Source of the DNA: Streptomyces sp. TSRI0281
GTDB lineage: Bacteria > Actinomycetota > Actinomycetes > Streptomycetales > Streptomycetaceae
DNA length: 64,000 nt
Direction: 5' to 3'
Assembly: GCF_001905125.1 (NCBI RefSeq)
Contig: NZ_LWLE01000033.1
Location: forward strand, 62,001 to 126,000
The position numbers were made by a program, and so were the translations under genes. Shown piece by piece: positions 9,932 through 19,202 of the stretch; position 1 is the stretch's first letter, and every line of letters starts with the position of its first letter. The notes beneath the pieces are model-generated. The model did no database searches. It saw nothing but the letters and a program-made list of their open reading frames with translations, and was not told the DNA's origin.

Positions 9932-10546
9932 ATGGACCTCAACACGCCCGCGTCACCCGTCACGACCGCCGCCCCGCTGAAGGTGGCCGTCATCCTCGCC
10001 AGCACCCGCGACGGGCGCTTCGGCCCGGTCGTCGCCGACTGGTTCCTCGCCCACGCGGCGGATCGTCCGGACATCGAGACCGACCTGGTCGATGTCGCCG
10101 AACTCGACCTGCCGTACTCCCTCTCCTACCGCCCGGATCCCGCGACGCTGACCCAACTCGCCAAGGTCACACCCCGGTTGGCGCAGGCCGATGCCTTCGT
10201 CGTCCTCACCCCCGAGTACAACCACTCCTTCCCCGCCCCGCTGAAGAACCTCATCGACTGGCACCACGCCGAATGGCAGGCCAAACCGGTCGCCTTCGTC
10301 TCGTACGGCGGGATCTCCGGAGGGCTGCGGGCCGTCGAACACCTCCGTCAGGTCTTCGCCGAACTGCACACCGTCTCCGTACGCGACACCGTCTCCTTCC
10401 ACAACGCGGGCGCGCTCTTCGACGACGAGGGCCGGCACAAGGACCCCGCGGTCCCCGACGCGGCGGCGAAGACGCTGCTCGACCAGCTGGTCTGGTGGGG
10501 ACACGCCCTGCGTGAGGCCAAGGTGAGGCGTCCGTACGGCGCCTGA
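9932..10546 (+). CDS. NADPH-dependent FMN reductase, predicted SoxR regulon member
   Basis: 204-aa flavodoxin-fold reductase that would pass electrons from NAD(P)H to flavin and onward to quinones or other acceptors. KVAVILASTRDGRFGPVVADW is the phosphate-binding start, VVLTPEYNHSFPAPLKNLIDW the isoalloxazine loop, and VSYGGISGGLRAVEHLRQVF the third flavin motif. A GTG at 9917 is in frame, but it sits directly on the SoxR-type palindrome. The inferred transcription start (near 9931) favours ATG 9932 and a leaderless message. The adjacent operator predicts induction by redox-active compounds. Confidence 0.9.
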   Translation: MDLNTPASPVTTAAPLKVAVILASTRDGRFGPVVADWFLAHAADRPDIETDLVDVAELDLPYSLSYRPDPATLTQLAKVTPRLAQADAFVVLTPEYNHSFPAPLKNLIDWHHAEWQAKPVAFVSYGGISGGLRAVEHLRQVFAELHTVSVRDTVSFHNAGALFDDEGRHKDPAVPDAAAKTLLDQLVWWGHALREAKVRRPYGA

Positions 10547-10631
10547 GCCCGTTCGGGCCGACAATCGGGGGAGGCCCAGAGGGGGCAGGAGCCCCCCGTA
10601 CCCCGCCCCCCGTACCCCGAGGAGACCGACG

Positions 10632-10970
10632 ATGACAGCGCCGGCATGGCTGACCGTACTGACCACGACGGACAGCGAGGACAAGGCCCACGCCCTGGCC
10701 CGGGGCGCGGTGGAGGCACGGCTCGCCGCCTGCGCCCAGATCTCCGCGCCCGTCTCCTCGGTCTACCGGTGGCAGAACGCCATCGAGACCAACGAGGAGT
10801 GGCAGGTCCTCCTGAAGACGACGGCCGAGCGCTACGACGAACTGGAGGACCACATCCGGGCGGCGCACGACTACGACATCCCGGAGATCATCGCGATCCC
10901 GGTGGTCCGCGGCAGCGCCCGTTACCTCGGCTGGGTGACGGCGGAGACGGCGCCCGAAACCGCCCTGTGA
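10632..10970 (+). CDS. cutA: CutA divalent-cation tolerance protein
   Basis: Full-length 112-aa CutA1, a small trimeric PII-like-fold protein linked to metal tolerance, with unclear molecular role. Family marks are ARLAACAQI, SVYRWQNAIETNEEWQVLLKT, and DYDIPEIIAIPVVRGSARYLGWV. GAGGAGACCGACG precedes the ATG. The stop overlaps the GTG start of the next gene (GTGA), so the two are translationally coupled. Confidence 0.95.
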   Translation: MTAPAWLTVLTTTDSEDKAHALARGAVEARLAACAQISAPVSSVYRWQNAIETNEEWQVLLKTTAERYDELEDHIRAAHDYDIPEIIAIPVVRGSARYLGWVTAETAPETAL

Positions 10971-11503
10971 CGGCGAGCGTGAGCGCCGCCTCGCCGGAGT
11001 CCGGATCCGGCGAGCTGCCGTTCTTCGTGTACGGCACGCTGCTCCCCGGTGAACCCAACCACGACCTCTTCCTGCGGGGGCGTACGGCAGGGGAGCGGCC
11101 GGCCGTGCTGCCGGGCGCCCTGCTCTACGACGGCCCTGGATACCCGTACGCCATCGAGGGCCCCGGCACCGTCCACGGCACCCTCATCAGGGCGGTGCCG
11201 GGGGTGTACGGGGAGCTGCTGGGGCTGCTCGACCATCTGGAGGAGTACCTGGGGCCGGGGCACCCGCGCAACCTGTACGAGCGGGTGATCCGGAAGGTCG
11301 AGGTCCCGGCGCCCGAAGAGCCGGTGCACGGTCCGGCGCCCGAAGCACTGGAGGCAGTCGGCCCGGCACCCGACGGGCCGGTGCACGCCTGGGTCTATCT
11401 GGCGGCGGCGGCCGTCACCCGCTCGCTGCACACCGGCGGCACTCTCATCCCCGACGGGCGGTGGACCACCGGGCGGCCGCCACCCGGAGCGCGCACACCC
11501 TGA
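10967..11503 (+). CDS. Gamma-glutamylcyclotransferase-like (AIG2/GGCT fold) protein
   Basis: 178-aa protein with the BtrG/AIG2 barrel mark FFVYGTLLPGEPNHDLFLRG near the N-terminus, and PGALLYDGPGYPYAIE, VHGTLIRAV and LLDHLEEYLG following. Members cyclise gamma-glutamyl groups. The C-terminal half has a repeated PAPE/GPAPE linker before VHAWVYLA, an insertion unlike short family members. GTG 10967 overlaps the cutA stop by 4 nt. GTG 10979 is an alternative. Confidence 0.85.
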   Translation: MTASVSAASPESGSGELPFFVYGTLLPGEPNHDLFLRGRTAGERPAVLPGALLYDGPGYPYAIEGPGTVHGTLIRAVPGVYGELLGLLDHLEEYLGPGHPRNLYERVIRKVEVPAPEEPVHGPAPEALEAVGPAPDGPVHAWVYLAAAAVTRSLHTGGTLIPDGRWTTGRPPPGARTP

Positions 11504-11651
11504 ACTCCGGCACCCGTGACACCGGGTCGAGGGCCGGGTCCGCCGGTCGGTCGGCCCGGCCCGGCCCACAGGTGCGGTCCGGCCCTTGCGGCCGACGCCC
11601 CGCATACCGCTGTCCGCGCTCACGCCGGTCCGCGCTCACCCTCGCCCCCGC

Positions 11652-12413
11652 TCACCGCTTTCCGGCGGCGAGGGCGTCCGTCACGCCCGGTTCCTCGGGC
11701 CCCAGGAAGTGCGGATCGGGTTGGAACACCGCGTCCACGGCCGCCTTCCCCGCCGCGAACATCTCCCGCGCCCCGCCGTAGTACCAGGTCGCATCGCGCT
11801 TCGCGTCGACCCCGACCCCGTACGCGTCGATCCCGGCGGACCGGCACAGGGTGATCGCCCGCCGGATGTGGAAGCCCTGGCTCACCAGGACGGCCCGGTC
11901 GACCCCGAAGATCTTCTTGGCCCGTACACACGAGTCCCAGGTGTCGAACCCGGCGAAGTCGCTCACGATCCGCGCGTCCGGCACCCCGCGCCCGGCGAGA
12001 TACGTGCGCATCGCGTCCGGCTCGTCGTACTCCACCCGGCTGTTGTCCCCGGTGACCAGCACGACCTTCACCTTGCCGGTCCGGTACAGCTCGGCGGCGG
12101 CGTCCAGCCGGTGCGCGAGATAGGGCGAAGGTCTCCCCTTCCACAGCCCGGCCCCGAACACCACGGCGACATCCCGGGCCGGAGCGTCGGCCGTGGTCCG
12201 GACCCGGGCGTCGGCGGTGGTGTGCATCCAGGTCGCGGGCGCGATCCCCACCACACAGGCGAGCATCAGGCCCTGCGCCACCCGCCGCTGCGCGCGCCGG
12301 GTGCGGGGCAGTGGCAGCCGCGGCGCCGTCCCGGACCGCCCCAGCGCTTCCGGCCGTCGCGGACCTCGCAGCCGTCGCAGCGGCTTCGGCCACGTCGGTC
12401 GAGTGAGTCGCAT
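11652..12413 (-). CDS. YdcF/SanA-like DUF218 protein
   Basis: 253-aa membrane-anchored protein. An Arg-rich N-terminus and one hydrophobic segment (GLMLACVVGIAPATWM) are followed by a DUF218 domain: VAVVFGAGLWKGRPSPYLAHRL, VLVTGDN, SDFAGFDTWDSCVRAKKIF and VSQGFHIRRAITLC. SanA-type proteins affect envelope barrier function and vancomycin sensitivity, and the catalytic activity is unsettled. ATG 12413 follows a G-rich stretch and is preferred over a start 39 codons upstream. It is divergent from dgt. Confidence 0.85.
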   Translation of the reverse strand: MRLTRPTWPKPLRRLRGPRRPEALGRSGTAPRLPLPRTRRAQRRVAQGLMLACVVGIAPATWMHTTADARVRTTADAPARDVAVVFGAGLWKGRPSPYLAHRLDAAAELYRTGKVKVVLVTGDNSRVEYDEPDAMRTYLAGRGVPDARIVSDFAGFDTWDSCVRAKKIFGVDRAVLVSQGFHIRRAITLCRSAGIDAYGVGVDAKRDATWYYGGAREMFAAGKAAVDAVFQPDPHFLGPEEPGVTDALAAGKR

Positions 12414-12670
12414 GGGAGCCCCCCCTGTCGATCTGCTGTGCGGTCCCACCTGATCGGACGAGCAAAACGGCCAAAAGGTTCGCCGACCTGGGAAACCGGC
12501 CCTCCATGCCCCTGGAACCGACCCCGTCATCGCAGCAGCCCGGCCGCAGTCATCGCATCAGGCACGACCTGCCCCGGCGGCGCCCGGCGGGCGAACGGAT
12601 GCGGGCCTCCGCCCGGCTCCGGGGGCCCGTGCCCGGCGCGTTGTCCGCCCCGGTCGCTACTGTCGGGACC

Positions 12671-14008
12671 ATGGACGGGACACAGGGCGCACGCGGGGCA
12701 TACGGCGCACACGCCGCACAGGACATCAGAACCAGCCCTTACGGGCCGGGCGACACCGAGCGCTGGGACACCGAGCCGGACAAACGGCCCGGCCGTACCG
12801 CCTTCCAGCGCGACCGGGCCCGGGTGCTGCACTCCGCCGCGCTGCGCAGGCTCGCCGGGAAGACCCAGGTGGTGACGCCCGGTACCCGCTCCAGCGCCTG
12901 GGACGCCAGCCCCAGGACCCGGCTCACGCACTCCCTGGAGTGCGCCCAGGTCGGCCGGGAGCTCGGCGCCGTGCTCGGCTGCGATCCCGATCTCGTGGAA
13001 ACGGCCTGCCTCGCCCACGACATGGGCCACCCCCCGTTCGGCCACAACGGCGAACAGGCGCTCAACGACTTCGCGTCCGACTGCGGCGGTTTCGAGGGCA
13101 ACGCCCAGTCGCTGCGTCTGCTGACCCGCCTCGAACCGAAGCGTTTCGTCCGCGACACCCGGACCGGGGAACTGGCCAGCGTCGGGCTCAATCTGACCCG
13201 CGCCGCCCTGGACGCCGCCACCAAGTACCCCTGGCCGCGCGGCGCCCACCCCACCGACCCCGGCTCACCGAAGTTCGGGGTCTACGAGGACGACCTGCCG
13301 GTCTTCGAATGGGCCCGCAAGGGCGCCCCGCAGGACCGCACGTGCTTCGAGGCCCAGGTCATGGACTGGTCCGACGACGTCGCGTATTCCGTGCACGACT
13401 TCGAGGACGGGCTGCACGCCGGGCACATCGACCCCAACTGCCTGCACGCCGAGCCGGAGCGGCGCGAGATCGGGGCCGTCGCCATCGGGCGCTACGTACC
13501 GGCGGACACCGACCCGCAGGAGCTCTCCGACGCCCTGGACCGGCTGCTCGAACAGGACTGGTGGCCGCACGGCTACGACGGCTCCGCCGTGGCCCAGGCC
13601 CGGCTGAAGGACGCCACGAGCCAGCTCATCGGCCGCTTCTGCCAGGCGGCCGAGACCGCGACGCGCGAGGTGTACGGGCCGGGGCGGCTCGGCCGGTACG
13701 GGGCGGAACTGGTGCTCCCGCGCGAGGTCCGCAACGAGTGCGCGGTGCTCAAGGCGGTCGCCGACCGCTATGTGATGCAGCGCGCCGAGCAGGAGGCCAT
13801 CCGCGCCGACCAGCGGGTCGTCATCGCGGAGCTGGCCGCCGCTCTCACCGCCCGCGCCCCGGAGGGCCTGGAGCCGCAGTTCCGGTCCCTGTACGACGAG
13901 GCGCCCGACGACCGGGCCCGCAAGCGGGTCCTGGTCGACCAGATCGCCGCCCTCACCGACGCCTCGGCCCGCTCCCTGCACGCCGCCCTCACGGTCCGCC
14001 ACCACTGA
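12671..14008 (+). CDS. dgt: Deoxyguanosinetriphosphate triphosphohydrolase-like protein
   Basis: 445-aa HD-domain nucleotide hydrolase that cleaves dNTPs to deoxynucleoside and triphosphate. The HD metal site is visible: RLTHSLECAQVGR, CLAHDMGHPPFGHNGEQAL (His-Asp plus second His) and DWSDDVAYSVHDFEDG. The early FQRDRARVLHSAALRRLAGKTQV block is typical of the bacterial dGTPase-like family. ATG 12671 begins where similarity starts. The longer frame from 12506 would add 55 low-complexity residues. In Streptomyces this gene sits close to dnaG, as here. Confidence 0.95.
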   Translation: MDGTQGARGAYGAHAAQDIRTSPYGPGDTERWDTEPDKRPGRTAFQRDRARVLHSAALRRLAGKTQVVTPGTRSSAWDASPRTRLTHSLECAQVGRELGAVLGCDPDLVETACLAHDMGHPPFGHNGEQALNDFASDCGGFEGNAQSLRLLTRLEPKRFVRDTRTGELASVGLNLTRAALDAATKYPWPRGAHPTDPGSPKFGVYEDDLPVFEWARKGAPQDRTCFEAQVMDWSDDVAYSVHDFEDGLHAGHIDPNCLHAEPERREIGAVAIGRYVPADTDPQELSDALDRLLEQDWWPHGYDGSAVAQARLKDATSQLIGRFCQAAETATREVYGPGRLGRYGAELVLPREVRNECAVLKAVADRYVMQRAEQEAIRADQRVVIAELAAALTARAPEGLEPQFRSLYDEAPDDRARKRVLVDQIAALTDASARSLHAALTVRHH

Positions 14009-14226
14009 ACGTGGTGTGCTGGGAGCACGTACCGCGCCGAGCGCGGGGACTCCGGCTCCGTACGGGTGCGGGGGCCCCGCGCCGCGCGGAGCCGGCACGG
14101 GTCGGCAGACCGGCCCATGACCACCGGGTGTGACCTGATCGGGGTACACCCTCTTTCGTCATCACGCTGCGTGCGGGACGCTCGCAGGTGGTGGCGCCGC
14201 GCAGCACTGCACTGAGGAGGCATCAA

Positions 14227-15486
14227 GTGGTCGACGCACATCGGACGTTCGTCATCATCGGCGGAGGACTCGCGGGAGCGAAGGCGGCCGAAACACTCCG
14301 GGCGGAGGGTTTCAGCGGCCGGGTGATCCTCATCGGCGATGAGCGCGACCATCCGTACGAACGGCCTCCCCTGTCCAAGGGGTACCTGGCCGGCAAGGAG
14401 GAGCGCGACAGCGTCTTCGTCCACGGGACGGCCTGGTACGCGGGCGCCGACGTCGAGCTGCACCTCGGCCAGCCCGTCACCGCCGTCGACCGCTACGCCC
14501 GCTCCGTACAGCTCGGCGACAACACCGTCATCCACTACGACAAGCTGCTGCTCGCCACCGGTGCCGAACCGCGCCGCCTCGACATCCCGGGCACGGACCT
14601 GGTCGGCGTCCACCATCTGCGCCGCCTCGCCCACGCCGACCGGCTGCGCAACGTCCTGTCCGCGCTCGGCCGCGACAACGGCCATCTGGTGATCGCCGGA
14701 GCCGGCTGGATCGGCCTGGAGGTCGCGGCGGCGGCCCGGAGCTACGGCGCCGAGGTCACCGTCGTCGAGCCGGAAGCGACCCCGCTCTACCAGGTCATCG
14801 GCCCCGAACTGGGCCAGATCTTCACCGAGCTGCACAGTGAGCGCGGCGTCCGCTTCCACTTCGGCGCCCGCCTCACCGAGATCACCGGCCAGGACGGCCT
14901 GGTCTTCGCCGCCCGCACCGACGACGGGGAGGAGCACCCGGCCCACGACGTGCTGGCCGCGATCGGCGCCGCCCCGCGCACCGCGCTCGCCGAGGCCGCC
15001 GGACTCGAACTCGCCGACCGCTCGCGCGGCGGCGGTATCGCCGTCGACGCCTCCCTGCGCACCTCCGACCCGCACATCTACGCCGCCGGGGACGTCGCCG
15101 CGGTGGACCATCCGCTGCTCGGTACCCGGCTGCGGGTCGAGCACTGGGCGAACGCGCTCAACGGCGGACCGGCCGCGGCGCGAGCCATGCTCGGCCAGGA
15201 AGTCAGCTACGACCGGGTGCCGTACTTCTTCTCCGACCAGTACGACCTCGGTCTCGAATACTCGGGCTGGGCGCCGCCGGGCAGCTACGACCAGGTCGTC
15301 ATCCGGGGGGACGCGGGCAAGCGGGAGTTCATCGCCTTCTGGCTGAAGGACCGCCGGGTGCTGGCCGGGATGAACGTCAACGTGTGGGATGTCACCGACA
15401 CCGTCCAGGAGCTGATCCGGGCCGGACAGCAGATCGACCCGGAGGCGCTGGGCGACCCCTCGGTCCCGCTGGGATCCCTCCTCTGA
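14227..15486 (+). CDS. FAD/NAD(P)-dependent ferredoxin-reductase-type oxidoreductase
   Basis: 419-aa flavoprotein of the rhodocoxin/putidaredoxin reductase type, which moves electrons from NADH to a ferredoxin or P450 partner. FAD is bound by FVIIGGGLAGAKAAETLR at the N-terminus, NAD by LVIAGAGWIGLEVAAAAR in mid-protein, and the second FAD contact is IYAAGDVAAVDH. A reductase C-terminal domain follows. GTG 14227 is preceded by GAGGAGG at 6-nt spacing. No ferredoxin or P450 gene is adjacent, so the partner is unknown. Confidence 0.92.
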   Translation: MVDAHRTFVIIGGGLAGAKAAETLRAEGFSGRVILIGDERDHPYERPPLSKGYLAGKEERDSVFVHGTAWYAGADVELHLGQPVTAVDRYARSVQLGDNTVIHYDKLLLATGAEPRRLDIPGTDLVGVHHLRRLAHADRLRNVLSALGRDNGHLVIAGAGWIGLEVAAAARSYGAEVTVVEPEATPLYQVIGPELGQIFTELHSERGVRFHFGARLTEITGQDGLVFAARTDDGEEHPAHDVLAAIGAAPRTALAEAAGLELADRSRGGGIAVDASLRTSDPHIYAAGDVAAVDHPLLGTRLRVEHWANALNGGPAAARAMLGQEVSYDRVPYFFSDQYDLGLEYSGWAPPGSYDQVVIRGDAGKREFIAFWLKDRRVLAGMNVNVWDVTDTVQELIRAGQQIDPEALGDPSVPLGSLL

Positions 15487-15666
15487 ACGCCGCGCGTCCG
15501 CCCGGAGCCCTGCCCTGCGCGGACGCGACCCGGGGTGCCGTACCCACAGCGCACGTCCGGCACCCCGGTACCTGCCCGCGCCTTCCTCTCCGGGATCTCC
15601 CCCTGGGACATCCCCCCGGACCTGCCCGCCGGGTCCGGCCCGCGTCCGGTTGTCCGAGCCCACCCG

Positions 15667-15672
15667 TAGACT
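15667..15672 (+). promoter_or_regulatory. Probable -10 element of dnaG
   Basis: TAGACT lies 6 nt before the GTG of dnaG, so transcription would begin at or next to the start codon. No ribosome-binding sequence is seen, which fits a leaderless message. The -35 is unclear (GTCCGG at 16-bp spacing). Confidence 0.45.
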
Positions 15673-15678
15673 TCACCC

Positions 15679-17589
15679 GTGGCTGGCAGGATCAATGACG
15701 ACGACGTGAAGGCGGTACGGGACGCGGTCCCGATCGACTCCGTCGTGTCCGAATACCTCCAGCTCCGTAACGCGGGCGGCGGAAACCTCAAGGGGCTCTG
15801 CCCCTTCCACGACGAGAAGTCACCCTCCTTCCAGGTCAGCCCCAGCAAGGGGCTCTTCCACTGCTTCGGCTGCCAGGAGGGCGGCGACACCCTCGCCTTC
15901 GTGATGAAGATCGACCACCTCACGTTCTCGGAGACGGTCGAGCGCCTCGCCGCCCAGGCGGGCATCACCCTGCGGTACGAGGAGGGCGGCTACAACCCCT
16001 CCCACCAGCGCGGCGAACGCATCAGGCTGATCGAGGCGCACAAGGCCGCCGCCCAGTTCTACGTGGAGCAGCTGGACGGCCCCGAGGCCGAGCTCGGCCG
16101 CAAGTTCCTCGCCGGACGCGGCTTCGACCAGGCGGCCGCCGCCCACTTCGGCGTCGGCTACAGCCCCGCGGGCTGGGACCACCTCACCCGCTATCTGCGC
16201 GGCAAGGGCTTCAGCGACAAGGAACTGATCACCTCCGGCCTGTCCCAGGACGGCCGCCGCGGCCCCATCGACCGCTTCCGCGGCCGGCTGATGTGGCCGA
16301 TCAGCGACACCTCGGGCGAGATCGTCGGCTTCGGCGCCCGCAAGCTGCGCGACGACGACAACGGGCCGAAGTACCTCAACACCCCCGAGACCTCGATCTA
16401 CAAGAAGTCCCAGGTGCTGTACGGCATCGACCTGGCCAAGAAGGACATCGCCAAGGCCAGCCGCGCCGTCGTCGTCGAGGGCTACACGGACGTCATGGCC
16501 TGCCATCTGGCCGGGGTCACCACCGCGATCGCCACCTGCGGCACCGCCTTCGGCAACGACCACATCAAGATCCTGCGCCGCCTCCTGATGGACAACGGCA
16601 GCGCCCGGGTGATCTTCACCTTCGACGGCGACGCGGCCGGTCAGAAGGCCGCCCTGCGGGCCTTCGAGGACGACCAGAAGTTCGCCGCGGAGACCTACAT
16701 CGCGATCGCCCCGGACAACATGGACCCCTGCGACCTGCGCCTGGCCAAGGGCGACGAGTCCGTCCGCGACCTGGTCGAACCCCGCACCCCGCTCTTCGAG
16801 TTCGCGCTGCGCCAGATCGTCCGGCGCTACGACCTGGAGACACCCGCGGGCCGCGCCGCGGCGCTCGACGAGGCCGCCGCCGTCGTCGCCAAGATCAAGA
16901 CGAGCAGTGTGCAGCGCGAGGTGGCCGTCCAGCTCGCCGGTTTCGTGGGCATCCTCGACCAGGAATTCGTCGTGCACCGGGTCGCGCAGCTCGCCCGCTG
17001 GGCCCGCAACGACCGGGGCGAGCGGGGCTCCGCGTCGGGCGGTCCCTCCCGAGGCTCCGCCGCGCAGCAGTCCGTCCAGGCGCCCACCGCGCCCGCGGGC
17101 CCCGCGCTCAACCTCCGCAGCCCCGCCCACCGCACCGAGCGCGAGCTGCTCAAGCTCGCCCTCCAGAAGCCCGCCCTGGTGTCCCCGGCGTTCGACGCCT
17201 ACGGCATGGACGAGTTCACGGCCCCGCCGTACGCCGCCGTACGCCAGTGCATCGCGGACGCGGGCGGCGCCGAACAGGGCCTGGCCGAGACCCGCGAGTA
17301 TCTGGTCGCCGTCCTGGACGCCGCGCCCAACGACACCGTGCGCAACCTCGTCACCGAGCTCGCCGTCGAGGTCTTCCACGGCAAGTCCATCGACGAGACC
17401 TACGCGGGCATGCAGCTCGTCCACGTCCGGCTGCGCGCCGTGGACCGCCGGATCAACGACGTCCAGGGCAGCCTCGCCCGCCTCGGGAGCAATGTGGCGC
17501 CGGAGGACCTGGCAGCCGCGCAGAACGAGGTCTGGGTGCTCCAGCAGTACTCCCAGTCCCTCCGCGCCAACGGCGCCGACGCGCTCTGA
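15679..17589 (+). CDS. dnaG: DNA primase
   Basis: 636-aa replicative primase that makes RNA primers at the fork and contacts the DnaB helicase. The CHC2-type zinc finger is at residues about 40-65 (CPFHDEKSPSF ... CFGCQ). The primase core follows, with VVVEGYTDVMA and FTFDGDAAGQKAA forming the TOPRIM acidic site, then DPCDLRL. The C-terminal third, after a Ser/Ala/Pro-rich linker, is the helicase-interaction domain. GTG 15679 starts at the conserved MAGRINDDDVKAVRDAVPIDSVV. Length is normal for actinomycetes. Confidence 0.97.
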   Translation: MAGRINDDDVKAVRDAVPIDSVVSEYLQLRNAGGGNLKGLCPFHDEKSPSFQVSPSKGLFHCFGCQEGGDTLAFVMKIDHLTFSETVERLAAQAGITLRYEEGGYNPSHQRGERIRLIEAHKAAAQFYVEQLDGPEAELGRKFLAGRGFDQAAAAHFGVGYSPAGWDHLTRYLRGKGFSDKELITSGLSQDGRRGPIDRFRGRLMWPISDTSGEIVGFGARKLRDDDNGPKYLNTPETSIYKKSQVLYGIDLAKKDIAKASRAVVVEGYTDVMACHLAGVTTAIATCGTAFGNDHIKILRRLLMDNGSARVIFTFDGDAAGQKAALRAFEDDQKFAAETYIAIAPDNMDPCDLRLAKGDESVRDLVEPRTPLFEFALRQIVRRYDLETPAGRAAALDEAAAVVAKIKTSSVQREVAVQLAGFVGILDQEFVVHRVAQLARWARNDRGERGSASGGPSRGSAAQQSVQAPTAPAGPALNLRSPAHRTERELLKLALQKPALVSPAFDAYGMDEFTAPPYAAVRQCIADAGGAEQGLAETREYLVAVLDAAPNDTVRNLVTELAVEVFHGKSIDETYAGMQLVHVRLRAVDRRINDVQGSLARLGSNVAPEDLAAAQNEVWVLQQYSQSLRANGADAL

Positions 17590-17752
17590 CCCGCGCCCCC
17601 AATCGCTGGTGACCCACGTCCCCACGCATCAGGACCCACGCCCCAAGCGCCCGGCGACCGCACCCCCACGCGCCCGGCCTCACGCTCCCCAGCTCCCGGT
17701 GCCCCGCGCCCCCACGCGCCCGCTCCGGCCCGGGGACCGTAACGGCGTCCCG

Positions 17753-17798
17753 GAACCGACCGCCCCCAGCATCCCGAACCGACCGTCCCCAGCATCCC
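17753..17798 (+). repeat. 23-bp unit in two tandem copies
   Basis: Two adjacent 23-bp units (17753-17775 and 17776-17798) beginning GAACCGACCG differ by one base. They sit in the 270-bp gap between dnaG and hrdA, which is otherwise low-complexity C-rich sequence with no gene. Confidence 0.85.
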
Positions 17799-17858
17799 GT
17801 AATCGCCCGGTCACGCACCGGACCCAGAAAGTGGTCGCACGCCCCTCGTGGGAGCCAT

Positions 17859-19058
<1,200 letters not shown>

Positions 19059-19147
19059 GGAGCCCGCCCGGACGGGCCCGAAACCCCGGCCCGTCCGGCA
19101 ACGCGTCCGGCCTGGGCACCGGTCCGGTCCCGGACCGACCGGCACAC

Positions 19148-19186
19148 GGGGGCGGCGTCGCGCCCCATGCGCCGGTCGCCGCCCCC
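19148..19186. terminator. Hairpin between convergent hrdA and ABC gene
   Basis: A 10-bp stem (GGGGGCGGCG with CGCCGCCCCC) carries a 19-nt loop. It sits where the rightward sigma-factor gene meets the leftward ABC gene and could serve both. The loop is long, so confidence is moderate. Confidence 0.5.
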
Positions 19187-19202
19187 ATGTACCGGTCCGG
19201 TC

